From: Argentina anserina
Lineage: Eukaryota; Streptophyta; Magnoliopsida; Rosales; Rosaceae
DNA: 64,000 nt
Reading direction: 5' to 3'
NCBI RefSeq assembly: GCF_933775445.1
Contig: NC_065874.1
Location: 22,266,501 to 22,330,500 of the forward strand
The notes under the pieces are model-generated. The model saw nothing but the letters and a program-made list of their open reading frames with translations. It was not told the DNA's origin and searched no databases. The translations under genes were made by a program, and so were the position numbers. Shown here piece by piece: positions 34,378 through 46,512 of this stretch (positions within the stretch are counted from its first letter, which is position 1; every line of letters starts with the position of its first letter).

Positions 34378-34609
34378 TCAAGTATCAATCATATCTTCCC
34401 CAGAAAGAGAAGACATATTATGATTATTATCATCACAGTTGAATTCGCCATTTTCAGCAAAAACATTTTCGATAAAGGAGTCAGAGTCTCCAACAAGAGA
34501 AGAATCCTTACCAGTTTTAACATAAAAGTCCTCAGGAGATGAGTGCCCAAAATTAGCATCAAATCCACTACCCAAACCACCAAAACTCACACCCTTAAAG
34601 GAAAGTTCC

Positions 34610-36016
34610 TTAAGGATATGAATTTTTTTTTGATGATGAACCTTTATTCACTTTTTGGAGCAATTTTCCAGATTTTGTGCCACTATGTTCACCCACATGT
34701 GAAACATCTTGCATAAAAACTTTAGGTGGCAACTTGACTTTTGATGGAGAAGACTTGGAAGCAAGGCGATTAGCCAAATGAGTGGGCTTCAAACTCTCAG
34801 AAGATTGATTATGCTTAGGAGGACTTGGTAGAAATTTATTTCTCTTTTCCTGGAAATTGTTCCCTAATTTCACAATAGTTGGTGCTACATCAAGAACAGG
34901 GTCAGAATTAGTCATTTTGGAGTCATTAGCATCAACATCATTATAATTGTCCTTCTGCAACACATCAAATCGAGAACCACCATAGTCAACCTTCTTACTA
35001 CTGGAGTTCGCATTAGACTTCTTTTTCTTATAAGACATAAACATTCAAGGCCCCATATCATCTTTTAGAACACCCCCATGCTGAAAACTCAAATTAGGCT
35101 CAGAATGATCCACACTATTCATGACAGAATCAGTAGAAACAGAATTAGCATTAGGAGAAGTTGCAGGAACAAAATCCTTTTTCAGAGTGGGATATTTGTC
35201 TTTAGAATGGCCGAAGCAGCCACACTCAAAACAGATAAGAGATATACCCTCGTATACCACATTATAAGCAATGGATTCAACCTCAACAAAAGGCCTTAAT
35301 AGTTTACTTAAATCAACCTCAATACAAACTCTTTCAAATTTTCCCCTGGACTGGCCTAAAGTCAGTTTATCCACCTTAACCACATCACCCAGTGTTTTAC
35401 CAATTTTCTCAAGAGTAAAGTCCTTGAAGAACTGAACAGGCAAACTAAAAACTCGAACCCACAACGCCATTTTACCAATAAAATCACAGAGAGGACTGAA
35501 ACCAGGCTTCCATTTACGAACAACAAGAGTTTGACCAGCTAAGATCCAAGGACCCTCACACAAAGCATAATTAATATCATCTTCTAAATTGAACATAACA
35601 ATTTAAAAGTCATTAGGGAGATCAATAAGTTGCCAGCCTCCTCTTACCTGCTATTTCCTGCGAAGTCCACGAAGCATGAAGTCATAAGGGTTGGTGGAGT
35701 TTAGTTTTCCCATGAGCTTGACAATCACAGCACAACGCCACTCATAATCAATTTTGTTATGAACTTTCTCAGAGAATGAGACATTTTGCCCATGCTTTCC
35801 GACAGAGTAGCTACAATCAGCATCAGAAAAATCAAATTCCTCAATCATGGTTTGGTGAAAACGGTCGATAGGATTCTTGAGAGTGCTTGCATAAGAAGGC
35901 ATCAGTAGAGGAGGGATGGGGTTTTGAAGGACTGAGGCCAGCTCCTCCATTCTGAGCTCATCATGATCAGACTTGCAGTCACCCCCATGCTTAGTGAGTT
36001 TGCGTTGAGAAAGCAT
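34610..36016 (-). pseudogene. LINE ORF1 (DUF4283 plus zinc knuckle), broken
   Basis: The first block (35651-36016) ends YDFMLRGLRRK. Two stops (TAG, TAA) interrupt the following GGWQLIDLPNDF segment. The second block (35045-35596) contains DUF4283 features (CEGPWILAGQTLVVRKWKPG, ALWVRVFSLPVQFF) and a zinc knuckle CFECGCFGHSKDKYP whose last Cys has become Tyr. The third block (34610-35044) is a basic, low-complexity tail. Confidence 0.82.
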
Positions 36017-36154
36017 ATGATCTGAAACTCCACCACCTCTCGAAGGAAGGGCGAAGAAAGTAAAGACCGAGGACGCCGTGTGGCTTTATTGATAAGACGA
36101 GGAAGAAAGTGCGTGACTAATAATAAAATTGTTCCCAAATTAAGAGTAAAGGAA

Positions 36155-39153
36155 ATATTTGTAATAACCCTAATTTTCAAACAATATTTGGTTTGATTGG
36201 AAATCTATAAAATTGTGAAATTTAATTAGAATGAATGGGATTGGTTGCGACATTATGAAACAAGAAACGGAAAACGTTCTCGGAACGTTTAATTAGAAAA
36301 ACGTTACGTTTCCGCAACGTATATATCGACTTTTATTCCGTCGCTCGGTTGTGAAAACTTCCATCACGAAAGTTGTAGAGCTCGTCGATACGAGTTCGTG
36401 AGCATGTGACGCGTTCTAATCAGACGTCGGACGGGGAAGTTATTAACGTCGGAAGTTAGTTTCCGATTTTGGGAACGAGTATATAAAGAACTTTTTTTTA
36501 TTAGGGTTTCCATTTGTGGAAATCCCTCTCTCTCTCTCTCTCCTCACTCTCTCCACCTCCCTCTCTTCTCTCTCCCCGAAACCTTCACTCCCTCCTTCAG
36601 AAACTTCCCCTCCACGATCGGACGAGCTTTTGGCTCCGTGCTTCTCCCCGCCGGTCGCCACTCCATCACAAGCTCGACTGCATCCTTTCCGGGGCAAGAC
36701 GCGCCTCCCTTCATCTCCCTGGATCGACATCGAGCTCCTCCGTTCTCTGCAACACACCCGCCGCCGTTCACGCCCTCCTTTGACGAAGCTAGGGTGCAAC
36801 GCAGGTGCACCTCCATCAACCCTCAAGCCCTGCACCATCTACGAACGAAGGGGGGGACGCGGTGACACACCTCCGCAAGGAATCGACACGATCGGCGGCG
36901 ATTTCGACTGTTCAAGCTTCGATTGAGGTGAGGGATTAGTATAGCTTGATTGTTGCGATGTTTGTGTGAATTTTTGGATGATTTGGAGTGGAGATGTTGG
37001 AGATCGGAGGTGGAATGAAGGAGAGGGGTTACCGCCGCTCTAGGCGGTGCGTGGGAGTGCGTGGAGGGAGTAGGAGGCGGCGTGAGGCCGTAGGGAGGAG
37101 AGGGGAAGAAAGGAGGATGGTTTTGGGGCGGCGGTGGCGTGCTACGCGCCGGCCTTAGGCTCAGCGCGTGTGCCCCACGCGCTGCCACAGTGAGTGGCGT
37201 GTGAGCGTTACGCGCGGCCTGCCGGAGGTGGCGCGTGCACCCCACGCGCCGCCACGTGCGGCGGCGCGTGAACAGTGTTTCCGAAGGGTAATTTTGTAAT
37301 TTATTTTTACGTACGGTAAATGTAAAAAGGTGATTTATGTACGGTAAATGTAAATTTTATTACGTACGGTAAATGTAAATGTAAATGTAAATTACTTTTA
37401 GTAAATGTAAAAAGTAATTTTGGATGGGTAATTCAGTAATTATTATTTACTGAGATAGTACGTACATTTGAATAGTATTTATACGTACAAAAATACGTAA
37501 AACAGTATGTACTCGTACATAAATACGTATTGGATGTGTATTTATACAGTAATACACGAATAGTAAATACGTGAATAGTACCAAGTGAACAGTAAATTCG
37601 TAAAACCGAAAATTGCTGAACAGTAACCGATTATTACTTTTTCGGCATTTAAAGGTTTACGAAACGTTTCTAAATTCTTTTCTTATGTTTTCAAGGTGAT
37701 TGATAAATCAAGGAAATGAATTATCTACGGAAATTGTGGAATTACGCTCGAGTCGATAAGGTGAGTAAAATCTCACATATTTACGAATCTACTCTTGCGG
37801 AGATTCAAGATTTTGCAAGAGTCTTTAATATCGAATTATGACACGTATACGATATAATGGATTATATATATATATTGTATAAATGGTAATAAGTACATAT
37901 ATATATAGTTCGCTATATTATATACTGTTATGAATTCATTGGAATTAGTCATTTCGATGACGAGAATTATATATTGAGCATGAGATTTAATTCGTACAAT
38001 ATGAGGTGTGATTATTGTACATAATATTAACATGGTGTTGGTTAAAACGTTTTGTCTTCGGACGTGTTTATGAAATATGACATGTATAGGATATAGCGGA
38101 TTATATATATATATTGTATACATGGTAATATGTACAAATATATATAGTTTGATATATAATATACTGTTATGATTTTATCGTGATGATGTCATTTTGATGA
38201 CAAGATTATATACCAAGCATGTGGTTTTGATTTGTACAATATGAGGTGTGATTATTGTACGTGATTTTAACATGGAGATTGTTAAAATGTTGATTTGTCT
38301 TCAGACTTGATTTTTGTACAATATGATGTGAGATTATTGTACGTGTTTGGCAAGTCGGAACCTAGCCTTTGGCCGAGCGAAAGTTACGATATAGTTAGAG
38401 CTCTAGTCTGTCTTCCGGAGTACTGCATGTGAGGTAACGGGTGGTTATCGGCTCATGAGTACTCATATTGTGTTAGATGTTGGGTAGTGGGTGGTTACCC
38501 AATATCAGCGGTGTACTACGTGAGGGGTAACGGATGTATACCAGCGTTCATTAGTACCCGTATTATAAAAGTTTTTGGGTAACCAGAAGGGTTGCACGAT
38601 TTCTCATGAGCACTTTCATTTCATATATTTTGGGACAACCAGATGGGCCGTCCATTGACTCATGAGGACATTTATATTTGTTGATTTGTGATTTTTTCGT
38701 ATATATTGATATGCGAATTATATTTTCATTTTACTCATACGAGCTATAAGTTTACCGGGTTTGTGTTTACAATCCCGGTGCACCAATTCGATGGTTTAGG
38801 GGATAATTCTGCAGGTGTTGACTAGTGGAGATTGAGAGAGGACTCCAGAGTCTCGAAGTTATTCATTATCCTGCTTGTGGTGTGGTTTTCATTTCAGAAT
38901 TGTGTGTGAGAATTTGTGAGGACTTATTGGTGAGTTTTGTGAGAGATTGTTAGGATTATTACATTCCCATTTTATGTAATTGCTGAATTATAAATTTGGT
39001 TTGTAATAATTGGTTTTCTGAGTTGTATTGAGAACTCAGTGATGATCCGCTGTGCATTTAAAATGATTTCGATTGGTTGAGATTGTTTTAGTGTTTAACG
39101 ACATAAAATTTTAAGTTTTTTTATGCTCAAAATTTTAGAATCATTACAATATT
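36155..39153 (+). mobile_element. Solo LTR, 2.99 kb, ATATT duplication (probably Ty3/gypsy)
   Basis: 36160-39148 starts TGTAATAACCC and ends ATCATTACA (TG...CA with matching inverted ends), flanked by ATATT at 36155-36159 and 39149-39153. A plus-strand TATATAAAG at 36480-36488 is followed by a CT-rich leader, so U3 lies left and transcription points right. Inside: a GC-rich zone with a 136-codon chance frame (36516-36926), reiterated TACGTACGGTAAATGTAAA motifs (37310-37430), and a tandem pair of about 240 bp (from about 37836 and 38080). No protein-coding retroelement domain. The length and TGTAATAACCC start suggest a gypsy family. Confidence 0.85.
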
Positions 39154-39225
39154 GGTGTGTTTAATTTGGGCATTGTGAGCTAAGTGGTGACGCATAAGGC
39201 ATAAAGAAACCATCATCAAATTCCC

Positions 39226-39283
39226 ATATATATAAAGAAGAGAGAGAGACAGAGAGACCCAACAAGTGTGAACTTCCGGCATC

Positions 39284-39314
<31 letters not shown>
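39226..39314 (+). promoter_or_regulatory. Core promoter and leader of the reductase gene
   Basis: ATATATATAAAG at 39226-39237 is a good TATA box about 80 bp before the ATG. The leader is dominated by (GA)n runs, including one immediately before the start codon (39290-39313). The solo LTR ends 73 bp before the TATA box. Confidence 0.65.
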
Positions 39315-39321
<7 letters not shown>

Positions 39322-42300
39322 AGGTGGTCTGCGTCACCGGTGCTTCCGGTTACATTGCTTCATGGCTCGTCAAGCTCCTTCTCCAACGCGGCTACACTGT
39401 CAAGGCCTCTGTTCGCAACCCAAGTCAGTTTTTTTTCCCCATGCCAATTTCTCCTTGTGATCGTTTTCATTCTGAATTTTTGATCTTTGTTTCATTTGAT
39501 TAATGCATCAAATAGCAACAGCCCTCTTTCAGATTATGCCTCTGCATTGAAAATTTTGATGCTTTTCTGTATTTGGCTTGTGGGACCCAGATGCTTGAAT
39601 TGAGTTTTTAGGCTGCATCAGATATGGATGGAGAGTTGGATACAGTGAAGTCATAAATCATGAAAACATGTTACCCAAATTTTTGTGTCTCCAAATGAGA
39701 ATAACTGAACATGTTGTACTAGGATATAACCTCTTTGGCATCATTGCTTTGCAAGCTGGTTTTCAAGGTGTGGTTGCTACTTGCAAGCCAACCTTAACCA
39801 GCACATTGATTCTGTTCAGTTGGAAACATAATTGTTCGGTTTTTTTTTATAAATTGATTGCACAGCTTGATTCTGACTTAAAACTCGTGAGTTGGAGCGA
39901 CCAGTCTGAGTTAGTTTTGTGTCTTTGTTGTGGGTTGGCTAGAATTTGGAGCAACAAACAAGAACAAAAAGAATTAACTTATCAATCTTAGGTGATAAAA
40001 TGTAGAGGTAAGCACCAGCAAGATAAATGGTTGTCCAACAGGGCAGCAACGACAGTCTCTTCCACTATATCGGTAGCTACCAAGCCTTGAACATATAATT
40101 TGATGAACAACTGGAGAAATCAAGCAAAAAGAATGAAAAACTCTATTTGCTCTCTTTCACTATCATTACCCCGTTAACAGTTTTCTCAACCTTAGACTGA
40201 TATCCAAATTGTCTTCACTCAAACCTTAAGTTGTATTCCATCACTCATTGAAGCAGAATGTAGTGTAGTCAGACACTCATGCTTGCCTCTCCTAACAGAA
40301 ACAACAATAGCGGCAATTAGGCTCCTTGGTTGCTGTAGGTAACCATGTCTTTCCTTTTGTTCAACTAATGAGGCTTTAAGGTAATCATCCATCAAGTAGG
40401 ATGAGAAATTTTCCTTCCTGATTGGCACCAAAACTTTGTCAAAAGGAATCCAATTTCTTTGTTGGTATGCTTTCTTTTAATATAATATAAAATACCTCTT
40501 GCCTTGGTAAATCATTTGGGCTGAATCATTAATCCCACAACGGTCTCAGTGGTTACTTGTTTTGCATATTCCTCTACAATATAGTTTTTTCTATTCACAT
40601 ACACTGAGTCGATGTCTACTTTCGTCCTAATGTTGTACTTACACACAGATGATCCAACAAAGACGGAGCACTTGCTTGCATTTGATGGAGCTAAGGAGAG
40701 ACTTCACTTTTTTAAAGCAGATCTATTAGAAGAAGGTTCTTTTGACTCTGGTGTTGAGGGCTGTGAATGTGTTTTCCACACTGCATCTCCCTTTTATCAT
40801 GACGTCACAGACCCAAAGGTTCTCCTTTATATTATGGCTTTTATGTCCTTCAGATTTCCAATAGACTTTAGAATAAAACTATTCTATATTTTCTTTGTCT
40901 GATTTAAAGCGCATAAAAATGTCTAATTTATTACAAATTCCTGACCAAATCATTAAGGGGTCAGAACAGGCAGATATGCTCCTTTCTTACAATCCACCTG
41001 ACGGACTAATAGTTTACATAGCCCATGCCCCATGTCATGGGAACCCCTTTTTGTTCCATGCTGTTTAGAAAAGACTGGAAACATATAATTAGTATAAGTA
41101 GCCGTTACTACAACCAAACACGCATGTACGATAAATTCCTCTTGATACAAATGCAAATTAATGCGTCTTTTTTTCATTCCTTTGGAGTACGCAATCAAGA
41201 TTTTGCTCATGCATCCACTGTCTACTTTACAATTTCTTTTTTATACGTTTGGCCAAGTATGCCTCTTGGTATGTTGAAAACTAATTGCACTAGGGAAATA
41301 ACTAAATAATTTTTTTCCCATATTTGTTGTAAGAGAAGGATTGATCTCTTCAAATCCGGGAATTTGGAAAATTTTGCAAGTCAAAATTTCTGGCGAAAAT
41401 ATAAAAGACTATGAAGGAGTGTAAAGACATCTAAAGAGATATATTAAATATCAAGGGGCCAGGTGCTCCCAAGCCTATGTGGCTCTGCCGCTTTGGACAC
41501 ATGCCTTCTCTGATCCACTGCTCATGATGTGAACTAGTCTTTACAAATATCTGGAACTGTGAATGAAGGGTCACAGGAGGTCATGATTTATAGGTGTATT
41601 AATAGAATATAAGAGAAACAAGATAGGTCTTTCCATAACAAATAAAACTTTTTCAGCATCATGCTAAGATTTTGTTTTCCTTACTGCATTTTCAATATGG
41701 CAGCAGACTGGTGCTTGCCCTCTAGTTTTTGGTTTTGTTTTTATAAAATTACATCTGAGCTGGAAGTCTTCGTTACCTTTTTTTTTTTCAATTTATTCTG
41801 TTTGAATTATTTCTTCTACTATCATTAAATAAGCAATGCTTAGAATTCATTTCAACATTTTCAATGACATTATAATAATGTGAAAGATAAAGACTCGTGC
41901 TTATTGCAAAATGACATTCCTTAGACATTCTAATATTGGACCCTTGCATCTGTCTAATCTAACCTGCCTTACATGTGATGCAAGAGTTAACCTGTAATTT
42001 ATTTTAAAATGACATTCTTGTACTCCTTTTAATAATATAATATAGAAAACTAACCTCCTTTGTTTCTTGCACTGCTAAATAGTAGGATGGGTTGTTGTGG
42101 TTTCTAATTGTTGTATAAAATTTCCTCATTCAGGCAGAACTACTTGATCCTGCAGTAAAGGGAACACTTAATGTCCTTAACTCGTGTGCAAAATCTCCAT
42201 CTATCAAACGGGTAGTTTTAACATCATCTATAGCTGCAGTTGCATATAATGGAAAGCCTCGAACTCCTGATGTCGTTGTTGATGAGACTTGGTTTACTGA

Positions 42301-42514
42301 TCCAGATGTCTGCAAGGAATCAAAGGTATGCATCTTCTATCATAATTGATGCTCCTGTGAATAGAAAAAATGTGTTGTACTTTGAGTCAATTTTTAATGA
42401 TAATGTAGAGGAAACTGAGTATCAGTTGTTGGAATTGGTTTTCATACCCTTAGATGCGACCAATTCAAAATATATAATTTTCTTTGTATAAAGGAAGAAT
42501 GGTCTGTTCATTTG

Positions 42515-42550
<36 letters not shown>

Positions 42551-45323
42551 GGGGCTCAGGAAAGTGTGAAATGGAGAATAGGATATGAATTTTTCACATT
42601 TCTGGCACATTTATCTAGAAAAGCTTTAGGTTCTGTTGAAGTATTCATTATCTAACACATATGATCCTGTTAAATATTAGCATCACACCAGTAGGGGAAT
42701 AGGATAAAACTAGTGAACTACTAGCTGCACACCATTAGGGTTTTGACACACCACAGCTTGAGGCCTTGGGCATTACACCTACTGTTAGTGGTGTGATACT
42801 ACTAGTGTGTGTTTCTATGCATGCATGTATTAATTACCTGTTTCTCTGTATTAGGTGTTAGCTGACCTTGTTAAATATACATATGTAATATGTGTGTTGT
42901 TATGTATGCATGTGTGGCAAAGGTGGCGTATTTTTTTCATCTTAATAGGGAGGGGGTTAGCCATTAAGCCGTACAGAGACAAGCTGGAGTTACCATAATT
43001 TTCCGATGGGAGAAACTTCCAGTTACATGTTCATACATTCAAAATGGCATTTGTGTTGACCATGAAAGTATTATGTAATGCTGATGCTGAAACATGTCTT
43101 TTCATCTATTATTTTCTGTTATGTTTTCTGCCGCTATCAGAAACCTTATAATTTACTGCACTAGTTGCATTTCCTGTATTTGATTACTTTTTTGCTGATT
43201 AATGACAACTGCTGAAGATTACTAGTGTTTCCAACCAGATTGTAATGTAGTGATTAAACATTTAGATACGCTGTTTTATCCTAGAAGACATCTATTGTTT
43301 TGAAGTTGATTATGTTGGGCACCAAACAGTCTTATATTATGCGTTTGACTGCCTGGTCATAGTTTAGTTGCATTGGCTTCTGGGTTCACTAATACAAGGA
43401 ATGTTTATTTGTAAAAATTTACCAAGGTAATAAGTAATAACTAATTTTGTTGATTTTTAATCCCTGCTTCCTCCAGCTATGGTATGTGCTCTCAAAGACG
43501 TTGGCGGAGGATGCTGCCTGGAAATTTGTTAAGGAGAAGGGAATTGATATGGTTACAATTAATCCTGCAATGGTGATTGGTCCTCTGTTACAGCCAACGC
43601 TAAATACAAGTGCTGCTGCAATTTTGAATGTTATCAAGGGTACTATTTCATGATAATTATATATGGCTTTGTTTATCATTTTGGTTGTGCTCACTGTGGG
43701 GGTAAAAGGCACTTCAAACACACATGCACAAAAAGCACTTATGGCCTAGCAACCAGAATATCAGGCCCTCAGAGAGATAGGAGGTTGTAGTCATGTAAAA
43801 TTTGACACAACTGAGCGAAGTTCAATTCCCAGGCTAGCTTTCCCTTCCTTGATTCTTTTCTCTTAAATTTGATCAATGTAGTGCGCCTGCAAGTCAGTCC
43901 CTAGCTAACTAACTTCTGTACCATCCAACAGTGGATTTGCTGTGGAAGGAATGTTGGCCTCTCCCATTTTGTAAACCATATGGGAAAAGCATTTAAAAAC
44001 GTGTGAATGAAAAAGAATTTTAATCTAATTGATGCTTCTTCATGTTGGGTGAACATGCTGCTCTGGTTGTGGGCTTTTGTCCCCATTTTGTGTACTATTC
44101 ATTTTCAGGAAATATATTCAAGTTATGTTAGTTCAGAAACTCGTAGGATATAGTTTATTGCTTATTATTCAGTCTCTTGAAGAGGTTTCAATTGATTATA
44201 TTATCAAATGGTTTTAATTGAACTATCAAACTGTTTCTTCACATTTTTTGTTTGATGCAGGAGCTCGAACATATCCAAATGCAAGTTTTGGATGGATTAA
44301 TGTCAAAGATGTTGCCAATGCGCATGTTCAAGCATTTGAGATTCCGTCAGCTAGTGGAAGATACTGTTTAGTCGAGAGAGTTACACACTTTTCAGAAGTT
44401 GTGCAAATTTTACATGAGCTGTACCCTGATTTGCAACTTCCAGAAAAGTAAGTTTTTATTTTCCAACCAATTTAGCAATTGTTGTTTCAATTCCATGTCA
44501 ACATGGTCCCATGATTAAGATATAATAACATATGTTCCTTTTTTTCAACTGAATTTGCTTATTTAAGAAATCGGTATATCTTGTTTTAAACAGATCTTTG
44601 TTTATAATATATGTTCTTTTCTTTGACTACCTTTACATGGCTCTTTTAATTTATTTTTTATGCTGAAATTATTGTTTAGCAGTATAATTTACTTTCTCAT
44701 TTCATTTGTCTCGAACTTGAGGAAACAGGCCAGAGCTTGAAAGAAGCAGTAGCTATTGTTTTTTGTACTATTGAGTAGAGCTTGATTTGGTATCATTGCG
44801 TGTAAATGGTTTCTCTTGCTCAGAAGTGATATTGTCAAGTTGCTGTTGCTTCACTTTGTCTGCATATGCATGTACTTTGTTATGTGCAGGATAGTTTATC
44901 TCATTGATAATCTCTATGATCAGTGAGTACATTTGTCCATGAACCATTTAATGGGTTTAATTATGATACAAGAAATTAATGTGGAATCAGTACGATTCTC
45001 TGTTGGTGGACTTATTTGTGTTTCCTTTGGATTAGTGAAAAAAATATATATATATATATATAGAAGGGGTGTTGTGCTATCATTTGATTAAGGATCCTAT
45101 GAATCTATACCTCCTGCCACTGTTGTGTAAATTTGGTTCTTTAAGATTCATCTAAACTGACACACTTGGCATTAGCAGATGTGCGGATGATAAACCTCAT
45201 GTGCCGACATATCAGGTGTCCAAGGAAAAGGCAAAGAGCTTGGGTATTGAATTTGTTCCATTAGACATTAGCCTGAAGGAAACAGTTGAAAGCTTGAAGG
45301 AAAAGAGTTTCATTAGTTTCTGA
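39315..45323 (+). CDS. Phenylacetaldehyde reductase-like / CCR-CAD family NADPH reductase (6 exons)
   Basis: Exons 39315-39423, 40649-40818, 42134-42325, 43477-43639, 44261-44447, 45179-45323 splice in phase (all GT-AG) to 321 residues, normal for the extended SDR (SDR108E) family. Residues 7-16 ([10 protein letters not shown]) are the NADPH-binding loop. [18 protein letters not shown] carries the catalytic Ser, and [15 protein letters not shown] the Tyr-X-X-X-Lys pair. Also seen: [37 protein letters not shown], and [20 protein letters not shown] near the end. From memory the sequence is closest to rose phenylacetaldehyde reductase, which makes 2-phenylethanol; the related cinnamyl-alcohol or cinnamoyl-CoA reductase-like roles cannot be excluded. 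Cytosolic. Introns are long (0.6-1.3 kb). No damage is seen. Confidence 0.9.
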
Positions 45324-46512
45324 TTTAGGTCTTTGAAATAAAGTCAGTCGCGGTAAAACAAATTCTATTCGTGGAACCAATGTGTTTCAGATGGTGTTTG
45401 GTTTTGGTCTCCAAGTTGTTGATTCCTGCTTATGTACTGTTTACGTCCCCTCAATAAAGCTTGAATCACTGATTCTGATTATAAGTTGATGCGTTTGGCT
45501 CTTATGTTCATTGTTTGTTATATTTCCTTCCTCTAATTTTCCCGCCTTGACTCTTGAGGCACATCTTTTTAGCTGGTCTAAGCCAAGAGCTGTGTAGGGT
45601 TTTCCTCTCTGATCCCGACCTCGACCTCCACAGCTACATGTAACCCAAAAGAAAACGAAAAAAAATAAAATTGGTTCGTTATGCATTCATTATAGGGTTT
45701 GCAATGTAATATATATCTAGATATATATAGAATTGGACCTTAAGCCCTATCACCCTTTCAAGAAATGTTTGTTGAAGTAAAACAGCCAGAGGTTTTTCCG
45801 AGATATCATCTCAAAGTTATGTCTCGCAGAAAAAATAGGATAGGACAATATCAATACAGTAATACTTATCGTTCTAATTTTGTGTATAAAACGATAATTT
45901 AATATAAAATTATATAAATATCAAAATTAATATACAGCTTAGTAACCCAAAAGAAATAGGGTATTTGTCTTTTCCCCTCTGAGGCTCTGACCCCTGGCTT
46001 CCATGTAACCCAAAAGAAAAACAATTGATTCGTTCTGATTATAGGTTTTGCAATGTGATGTTATTATGTATACATAAGAAATAGGACCCTCTTAAAGATA
46101 TCTATTTCCACCTTGTATACCAATTACCAAATGTTTATCATTCAATGAAGTAAAACAAACTTGCAAATCTGACCAAGAAAATAGAAGGATAAGACAAATA
46201 AATATGGTTTTAACTTTTTATATAAAATCGGTAACTTGATGTAAATTAAAATAGAAATATCAGAATTAATATACAACTGCAACAAATTCTATCAGTATCT
46301 TCTAGGTTTCAAATTTATAACGATAGACGATAGTTATCGTGAATACTGCGAATCTTTTGGTCCTATCCGAAGTGAACCAAGTTACTTCCATTTAAATTAG
46401 TTTCCGACTCTAACTCATAGGCACAACAAATATCTCAACCCAACGGAAGAGAGAGAGAGAGGAAGAGAGAGGGAGAGAGAGTGATAGAGGAGTCATAGTT
46501 GCGTCTGCGTCA
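45324..46512. repeat. Intergenic with diverged direct duplication upstream of the NAC gene
   Basis: 45635-45935 and 46001-46280 are diverged direct copies, period about 355 bp. Each opens with ATGTAACCCAAAAGAAAA, contains a GTTTGCAATGT/GTTTTGCAATGT block and ends near AATTAATATACA. They separate the reductase 3' UTR from the NAC gene. A (GA)n tract at 46449-46482 is the probable NAC leader. Confidence 0.65.

Larger units (their letters stand above)
31650..36154 (-). mobile_element. Second LINE (L1-type), internally deleted
   Basis: On the minus strand the element runs from ORF1 (about 36016) through endonuclease (33553-34377), a post-RT segment (33011-33241), a zf-RVT domain (32516-32725) and RNase H (31779-32465) to an A-rich tail (complement of TTTTATTTATTTTTTGTT at 31652-31670). 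The RT core between the endonuclease and the post-RT region, normally well over 1 kb, is missing. The junction lies near 33300-33550, where a short sequence (AATCTAGCAAGC.ATTT) is repeated. Its 5' side ends beside the solo LTR that starts at 36160. Confidence 0.85.

Noticed and set aside
36516..36926. 136-codon plus-strand frame with Ser/Pro-rich sequence
   Set aside because: It lies wholly inside the solo LTR, begins in a CT microsatellite and has overlapping frames of similar length on both strands, as expected from GC-rich low complexity.
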